Shown: one piece after another, positions 5,628 through 8,626 of the stretch
Layout: the number at the start of each line of letters is the position of its first letter
Numbering within the stretch: the stretch's first letter is position 1
Assembly (NCBI GenBank): GCA_019247135.1
Contig: JAFAPL010000424.1
Location: forward strand, 1 to 8,626
Direction: 5' to 3'
DNA: 8,626 nucleotides
DNA from: Chloroflexota bacterium
GTDB taxonomy: Bacteria > Chloroflexota > UBA6077 > CF-72
Translations under genes and position numbers: made by a program
The notes under the pieces: generated by a model
The model's database searches: none
What the model saw: only the letters and a program-made list of their open reading frames with translations
What the model was told of the DNA's origin: nothing

Positions 5628-7153
5628 TGCGAGTTGTTCTGTGTGCCGCTCGTAGCGGAGTTGGTGCCGTTGGCGGTCTGCGTCAGAGCTGAGCGCGCAT
5701 CGCTGTTCGCGGTGTTCGTATGCGTCGCCGTCTGTCCAGACGTGGCATTCTGGGTCGCTACGTTGCCGCCGGTCGTCCCACTCTGCGAAGGCGTCGACGT
5801 GTTCGTCTGGGTATTGCTGGCCGTCGACGTCAGCGTGTTGGTTGGCGTCGAGTTCGCGGCACCAGAGTTGGTGGTCGATCCACCCGTTGCCGTGACCGAG
5901 CCGGACTGGCTGAAGCTCACCCCGAGCGTGTTGGTGACGACGCCACCAACCTGATCGGCGTGGGCCGTGTTGTTGCCGGAGCTGCCCGTGCCACCAACCG
6001 CCGCAACGGTGCTGCCGTCACCACCCCGAGCGTTCGTGCCGCTCTGGGTGCTGGTGGCGTTGCCGTTGTCGCCCGTGCTGTTCGAGGTTGCCGGGCCAGA
6101 CATGTTGGTAGCGGTCGGGTTCGCGGTGCTCGTGCCAGTGGCACTGCCGCCGGCACCACCGGTGCCAGTCGACGTCCCACCGTTCGCGCCCGCGGCCGCG
6201 CCTGCGCCGCCCATGGCGCCGGCGCCACCGGTAGCCGCGCCGCTGTTCGCGGTGATGCTGGCCGGGCCACCCGTTGCGGAGCCGCTCGTCGCACTCGGAG
6301 GATCGTCGTCGATCGCTGCGGCGATCGATGCCGCCAGGCTGGCCGATGTCGAGCCGTTCCCGGAGTCACCCGAGCTGGCGTCGCCACCACTACCACCCTT
6401 GCCGCCATCGCCGCCAGCAGCGAGACCGCCGTCAGCGGACGACCGTGCGTCGCCGCCGTCGCCGCCGATGGAGCGGTTCGACGAGCTGGAGTTGCCACTG
6501 TGCAGCTGGGCTGCAACGCTGGCCGCCAGCGAGTTTCCATCCGCGCTGCCACCGGTGTTGGTCGCATTCTCGCTGCCGTTGCCGCCGTTTGCGGTGATGG
6601 TGCCGTTCGCGGAAGCATCGCCGCCGGCCTGGCCGGTGGTGATCCTGGCGCTTGGATCACCGCTCACGCTGGCGTCCGTCGCCTGGGTCAGCGTGAAGCT
6701 GACGTTCGCGGCGTGGCCGACCGCCGTGGTGTCACCACCGACGGCGTATGCGTTGGCAGTCGAGTCGTTCTTCTGGCTCGCGTCGATCCTGTTCGACTGG
6801 TCGCCACCGGATGCCGATGAGTCCTGCTTTTGGGCCAGGGCGTCGATCTGCAGCGCTCCGTTGCTGTTCCTTGCGGACTGGTTCGACTCGCTACTCGCCC
6901 TGGAGCTCGCTGACGGGGCAACCGTGCCAGTCAGGGTCGAGATATCGGTTGTGGTGTTGGTCGCGGTCTGCGCGCTGGCGATGCAGCTCGGGTCTCCGCC
7001 CAACCCCCAATCGTCAGTCGGGGCGTTGCAGCTGCGTTTGATGGTGACCGACTGGCCCAGTGCAGTGCCTGGTAGCGCTGCGCCGATGACCAGGGCCATG
7101 ACCGAGACAGCTGCTGCCGCCCGTTGCGCATCCTTGCGCTTGATGAATGACAT
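5618..7153 (-). CDS. Gene A: secreted Asn/Gly/Ser/Thr-rich low-complexity protein
   Basis: This 511-aa product matches no family I can name. The signal peptide is clear: KRK near residues 5-7, hydrophobic core about 12-28, cleavage ALG|Q after 33. The mature N-terminus has a Cys pair (RSCNAP...DPSC, about 41 and 55). Residues 60-200 are rich in N, Q, S and A with loosely curlin-like spacing (SNQSARNSNGALQ, SNRIDASQKNDSTANAYA) and the GGDTTAVG / SGDPSA / GGDASANG motif shared with gene C. Residues about 227-268 are GGDGG-rich and 303-341 GGAG-rich, resembling PGRS-type glycine repeats. Two SLAAS[VI]AA segments flank the first. From about 375 the protein is Thr/Asn/Ser-rich to a polar end (NNSQHP) with no anchor, so it is probably released or polymerised outside the cell. 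The start follows GGGAGG 10 nt upstream. It is first in the operon, so it is likely the most abundant product. A matrix or fibre subunit role is inference. Confidence 0.9.
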   Translation of the reverse strand: MSFIKRKDAQRAAAAVSVMALVIGAALPGTALGQSVTIKRSCNAPTDDWGLGGDPSCIASAQTATNTTTDISTLTGTVAPSASSRASSESNQSARNSNGALQIDALAQKQDSSASGGDQSNRIDASQKNDSTANAYAVGGDTTAVGHAANVSFTLTQATDASVSGDPSARITTGQAGGDASANGTITANGGNGSENATNTGGSADGNSLAASVAAQLHSGNSSSSNRSIGGDGGDARSSADGGLAAGGDGGKGGSGGDASSGDSGNGSTSASLAASIAAAIDDDPPSATSGSATGGPASITANSGAATGGAGAMGGAGAAAGANGGTSTGTGGAGGSATGTSTANPTATNMSGPATSNSTGDNGNATSTQSGTNARGGDGSTVAAVGGTGSSGNNTAHADQVGGVVTNTLGVSFSQSGSVTATGGSTTNSGAANSTPTNTLTSTASNTQTNTSTPSQSGTTGGNVATQNATSGQTATHTNTANSDARSALTQTANGTNSATSGTQNNSQHP

Positions 7154-7156
7154 TTA

Positions 7157-7168
7157 GGAGAATCCTCC
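7157..7168 (-). promoter_or_regulatory. Ribosome site of gene A inside a small hairpin
   Basis: The minus-strand site GGGAGG (7164-7169) is 10 nt from the ATG at 7153, slightly far. Its GGAG can pair with CTCC just downstream (GGAG-GATT-CTCC), giving a weak 4-bp stem between the site and the start. It could modulate initiation but is small enough to be chance. Confidence 0.45.
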
Positions 7169-7184
7169 CGTTCAGGGAAAAGCA

Positions 7185-7218
7185 GTGGCTCGACATCGGT
7201 TATCGGCGCCGATGCCAC
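7185..7218 (-). promoter_or_regulatory. Leader hairpin 1 of gene A (nearest to the start)
   Basis: An outer stem GTGGC/GCCAC (7185-7189 with 7214-7218) encloses CATCGG/CCGATG (7194-7199 with 7209-7214). The two stems share one base, so the fold can shift by one pair. The loop contains an alternative palindrome (ATCGGCGCCGAT on the minus strand), so two competing folds exist. It lies 31 nt upstream of the gene A start codon. Confidence 0.6.
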
Positions 7219-7226
7219 GTGTCTTT

Positions 7227-7243
7227 GGTGCCGCTACGGCACC
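7227..7243 (-). promoter_or_regulatory. Leader hairpin 2 of gene A
   Basis: GGTGCCG-TAG-CGGCACC on the minus strand: a perfect 7-bp stem with a 3-nt loop. It directly adjoins leader hairpin 3 and is 8 nt from leader hairpin 1. Confidence 0.65.
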
Positions 7244-7257
7244 GTCCTTCCTGGACG
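7243..7257 (-). promoter_or_regulatory. Leader hairpin 3 of gene A
   Basis: CGTCC-AGGAA-GGACG on the minus strand: a 5-bp stem with a 5-nt loop, sharing one base with leader hairpin 2. Together with the other two it makes a compact run of three stem-loops over about 73 nt in front of gene A. Confidence 0.5.
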
Positions 7258-7313
7258 TACGTTCGGCAGGGGGCCGCAGGTGAGGCCAGTTGCCCTCTGT
7301 CGTCGTTCTCTCC

Positions 7314-7342
7314 GTTCGTCCATCAACATGCTCAGGACGAAC
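7314..7342. repeat. REP-like palindrome (GTTCGTCC ... GGACGAAC)
   Basis: An 8-bp perfect inverted repeat spans a 13-nt loop. The minus-strand sequence GTTCGTCCTGAGCATGTTGA resembles a palindrome that recurs between genes in many high-GC bacteria, of the type GTTCGTCCTGAGC...GGACGAAC. I recall this from general familiarity rather than a search. No transposase gene is near. Confidence 0.6.
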
Positions 7343-7375
7343 CGAGACGTTCAGCTATTGCTGTAGCCGTGCAGG

Positions 7376-7406
7376 CCTGGCGGCGCGCGGATTCGGCGCC
7401 ACCAGG
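7376..7406. repeat. GC-rich hairpin 1 of the intergenic region
   Basis: CCTGG-c-GGCGC pairs with GCGCC-a-CCAGG around a 9-nt loop: ten pairs with one C/A mismatch. The run GGCGGCGCGCG that starts near 7379 recurs as GGCGGCGCGCG near 7405, so it also shares a direct repeat with the next hairpin. Confidence 0.55.
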
Positions 7407-7407
7407 C

Positions 7408-7434
7408 GGCGCGCGTGCATACGGCCCGCGCGCC
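7408..7434. repeat. GC-rich hairpin 2 of the intergenic region
   Basis: GGCGCGCG (7408-7415) pairs with CGCGCGCC (7427-7434), an 8-bp all-GC stem with an 11-nt loop; CAG/CTG just outside can extend it across an unpaired GC. It has no T-run on either side, so it does not read as a classical terminator, but it could block leftward or rightward read-through between the divergent units. Confidence 0.6.
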
Positions 7435-7472
7435 CTGTGCGGTCATATGGATAACAACTCCTCTGAACCCTT

Positions 7473-7555
7473 CTGGGGCCCCATGCCATTGCCCGGTTAC
7501 CCGGGCACCACGGCTACAGAGTACCCCGGCTTTTGGCGCCTGGACCACGCCCCAG
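7473..7555. ncRNA. Candidate folded RNA element with closing stem and GNRA-type loop
   Basis: CTGGGGC (7473-7479) and GCCCCAG (7549-7555) can close an 83-nt domain. Inside, TGCCCGG (7490-7496) and CCGGGCA (7501-7507) form a perfect 7-bp stem whose loop is TTAC on the plus strand and GTAA on the minus strand. GTAA fits the GNRA tetraloop pattern, so a minus-strand RNA is the better guess. TGGGGCCCCA (7474-7483) is itself a palindrome and could compete with the closing stem. I match no known riboswitch. It lies 320 nt upstream of gene A, which would make a long leader if transcribed. Confidence 0.3.
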
Positions 7556-7587
7556 GTTGAGGTCTTGTTGAGGATTTCGTGTCTCGC

Positions 7588-7616
7588 CTGACAAGCCGGC
7601 ACGGCCTCGATATAGT
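7588..7616 (+). promoter_or_regulatory. Sigma70-type promoter of the signal peptidase gene
   Basis: CTGACA (7588-7593, 5 of 6 to TTGACA) and TATAGT (7611-7616, 5 of 6 to TATAAT) are separated by exactly 17 bp. Transcription would start near 7623. This lies after the in-frame GTG at 7579, which has a GAGG in front of it, and so argues against that longer start. Confidence 0.7.
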
Positions 7617-7631
7617 GGCCCGGGCCGATCC

Positions 7632-7635
7632 GAGG
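7632..7635 (+). promoter_or_regulatory. Ribosome binding site of the signal peptidase gene
   Basis: GAGG lies 6 nt before the in-frame GTG at 7642 and just inside the predicted transcript. The ATG at 7663 has only GGGCGG-like purines about 10 nt upstream. This favours the GTG, although domain conservation alone would accept the ATG. Confidence 0.5.
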
Positions 7636-7641
7636 CACCGC

Positions 7642-8626
7642 GTGTCGGGCGGCCGTTTCGTAATGGCGGACCTCAACGGTTCACTCGGCAGCATCGAAAT
7701 AGGCGCGCTTGTCCGTTTCTTGTGCGGTCTCGGCAAGAGCGGTGACTTGCTCATTTCCGACGGCCACTGGATCGGCCAGCTCTCGCTCAACAACGGACGC
7801 CTGACCGCCGCCGCCTTCAACCAGGAGACCGGAACCTCCGCACTGGAGTTCATCGTCCTTGCGCTCGGAGATGCTGACTTCGAGTTCTCTGAGGGCACAC
7901 CGACACAGACACCCAACCTGGAGGGCGGCGACCCGCAGGCGTACCTCGAGCGACTGGTGAGCACGCGTCGCCAGAGCCGAATCCAGCTACCGCGGCCCAC
8001 CGCCGTTCCGTACGTGCTGCAACAGCAGCCGACCAGTGTCGCCGATGACGAGCTCAAGCTCGACCGTCTCACTCTCTACTTGCTGTTGGATATCAACGGC
8101 GTCCACTCGGTCCGCGACCTCGCCGAACGACACGGCATCCTGCGCACGCTGCGTTCGCTGGTCACGCTGGCTGAGCTGGGGCTGATCGGGTTTACGGAGC
8201 GGCCCGCGCCTGAAGCGCCTGCTCCGCCGCGTTCGCCCGGCGAGCAGACAGGTGCTCGGCGTCCAGCGATGGCACGTCGCATTCTCGGAAACGAGCTGCT
8301 CAGGTCTGTGGTCGTGACCGGACTGCTCGTGGTGTCGATCCGGACGGTGGTCGAGAACTTCCGCGTCGACGGCATCAGTATGGAGCCAACGTTTGCGAGC
8401 GGGCAGGCGCTGGTCATCAACCGAGCGGCTTATTTCCATCTGGGAGATCGTTACCTGTTCGGTGGTCCGCAGCGCGGCGACGTGGTCGTTTTTCGAGCTC
8501 CGCCGCAACCTGATGCGGACTACATCAAGCGCGTGATTGGTTTACCCGGCGACGCAGTTCTCATTCGGGATGGAACCGTTTTTGTAAACGGTGAACCACT
8601 CAACGAGCCGTATATACGCTTTGCTG
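7642..8626 (+). CDS. lepB: DUF4388 domain fused to type I signal peptidase (3' end cut by window)
   Basis: At least 328 residues are visible. The C-terminal part is a signal peptidase I (family S26), the membrane enzyme that removes signal peptides from exported proteins. A transmembrane helix lies at about 219-237, then box B GISMEPT with nucleophile Ser246, box C RGDVVVF (278-284), and box D YIKRVIGLPGD with the general-base Lys296. The Ser-Lys spacing of 50 fits the family; box E (GDNR...SR) lies beyond the window. The first 130 residues are DUF4388-like (DLNGSLGSIEIGALVRFLCG; SGDLLISDG; GRLTAAAF), a PATAN-type domain usually found in signalling proteins. A helical segment (about 135-184, LAERHGILRTLRSLVTLAELGLIGF, winged-helix-like) and an Ala/Pro linker follow. 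The start GTG 7642 is preferred because GAGG ends 6 nt upstream; ATG 7663 (seven residues shorter, weak site) is a good alternative. It is divergent from the exported-protein operon, whose products would be substrates (inference). Confidence 0.93.
   Translation, partial: MSGGRFVMADLNGSLGSIEIGALVRFLCGLGKSGDLLISDGHWIGQLSLNNGRLTAAAFNQETGTSALEFIVLALGDADFEFSEGTPTQTPNLEGGDPQAYLERLVSTRRQSRIQLPRPTAVPYVLQQQPTSVADDELKLDRLTLYLLLDINGVHSVRDLAERHGILRTLRSLVTLAELGLIGFTERPAPEAPAPPRSPGEQTGARRPAMARRILGNELLRSVVVTGLLVVSIRTVVENFRVDGISMEPTFASGQALVINRAAYFHLGDRYLFGGPQRGDVVVFRAPPQPDADYIKRVIGLPGDAVLIRDGTVFVNGEPLNEPYIRFA

Larger units (their letters stand above)
7154..7641. other. Non-coding divergent region rich in inverted repeats
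   Basis: These 488 bp separate the divergent gene A and the signal peptidase gene. Open frames on both strands here (for example minus 7638-7351, plus 7147-7560) lack ribosome sites, signal peptides or recognisable domains, and I treat them as chance. The region carries at least seven inverted repeats, listed separately, and one clear rightward promoter. I found no convincing -10/-35 pair for the leftward operon, so its promoter may use another sigma factor or sit inside the structured part. Confidence 0.75.

Noticed and set aside
5618..7153. Gene A as a PE_PGRS protein or a true curlin
   Set aside because: The glycine-rich blocks and N/Q spacing are only superficially similar. There is no PE domain and no regular curlin pentamer of the SxxxxxQxGxxNxAxxxQ type.
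5967..7157. 396-codon plus-strand frame opposite gene A
   Set aside because: It is a Pro/Ala/Val-rich complement of Gly/Thr/Ser-rich codons, with no ribosome site or recognisable domain. Gene A has a clear start site and signal peptide.
7490..7560. c-di-GMP-I (GEMM) riboswitch on the minus strand, suggested by CCAAAAGCC followed by GTAGCC and GGTAACC-like sequence
   Set aside because: The 5' half of the consensus (CAGGGCAAACC with a GAAA-capped stem) is missing, and the tetraloop hairpin is in the wrong place. The similarity is limited to short GC-rich words.
7579..7641. GTG at 7579 as start of the signal peptidase gene
   Set aside because: It has GAGG 5 nt upstream and is in frame, but it lies upstream of the predicted transcription start (about 7623) and overlaps the promoter. 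The added residues resemble no part of a DUF4388 domain.
7497..8508. Minus-strand frames overlapping the signal peptidase gene
   Set aside because: The plus-strand frame contains all visible catalytic boxes of signal peptidase I and a promoter. The minus frames show no features of real proteins.

Overview
This is a GC-rich window, about two-thirds G+C by eye, with a compact bacterial layout. The organism looks like a member of the Chloroflexota (Thermomicrobia-like) or another high-GC, deep-branching phylum. That is an inference from the DUF4388-signal peptidase fusion, the Ala/Thr/Gly/Asn-rich exported proteins and the absence of recognisable proteobacterial or actinobacterial marker genes. 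No gene here pins down the taxonomy.

Layout. (1) Positions 1-191 carry two copies, 119 bp apart, of a 37-bp dispersed repeat containing a small hairpin; no convincing gene lies there. (2) Positions 192-7153 hold four genes in a row on the minus strand, read from right to left. They are A, a 511-aa secreted Asn/Gly/Ser/Thr-rich low-complexity protein (7153-5618); B, a 161-aa exported small protein (5529-5044); C, a 1295-aa exported repeat protein with a C-terminal membrane anchor (5026-1139); and D, a 306-aa exported TPR protein (1112-192). Gaps are 88, 17 and 26 nt, so they look like one operon. The A-B gap holds a 10-bp perfect hairpin that could set different expression levels for A and for B-C-D. 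(3) Positions 7154-7641 are a non-coding divergent region dense in inverted repeats, including a 5' leader of stacked hairpins in front of gene A, a REP-like palindrome, two GC-rich hairpins and a folded element with a GNRA-type loop. It ends in a near-consensus sigma70-type promoter facing right. (4) From 7642 to the window edge, on the plus strand, runs a DUF4388 (PATAN-type) domain fused to a type I signal peptidase, truncated by the window.

How the parts may work together (inference). Four exported proteins, two of them very large and repetitive, sit back to back with a signal peptidase. Gene A looks like an extracellular structural or matrix subunit. Gene C looks like a membrane-anchored partner built from degenerate beta-rich repeats that share the 'GDxxA(T)G' signature with A. 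B and D could be accessory or assembly factors: a small cysteine-containing beta-rich protein, and a beta-domain plus TPR protein. The arrangement recalls curli or chaplin loci in logic, but I recognise no named family for A, B or C. The best candidate for something undescribed is this A-B-C-D surface or matrix operon, with its W-P-[GD]-x3-[LP]-P-M-P motif repeats and PI-x-VV-[IL]...N-[WY]-G repeat modules.
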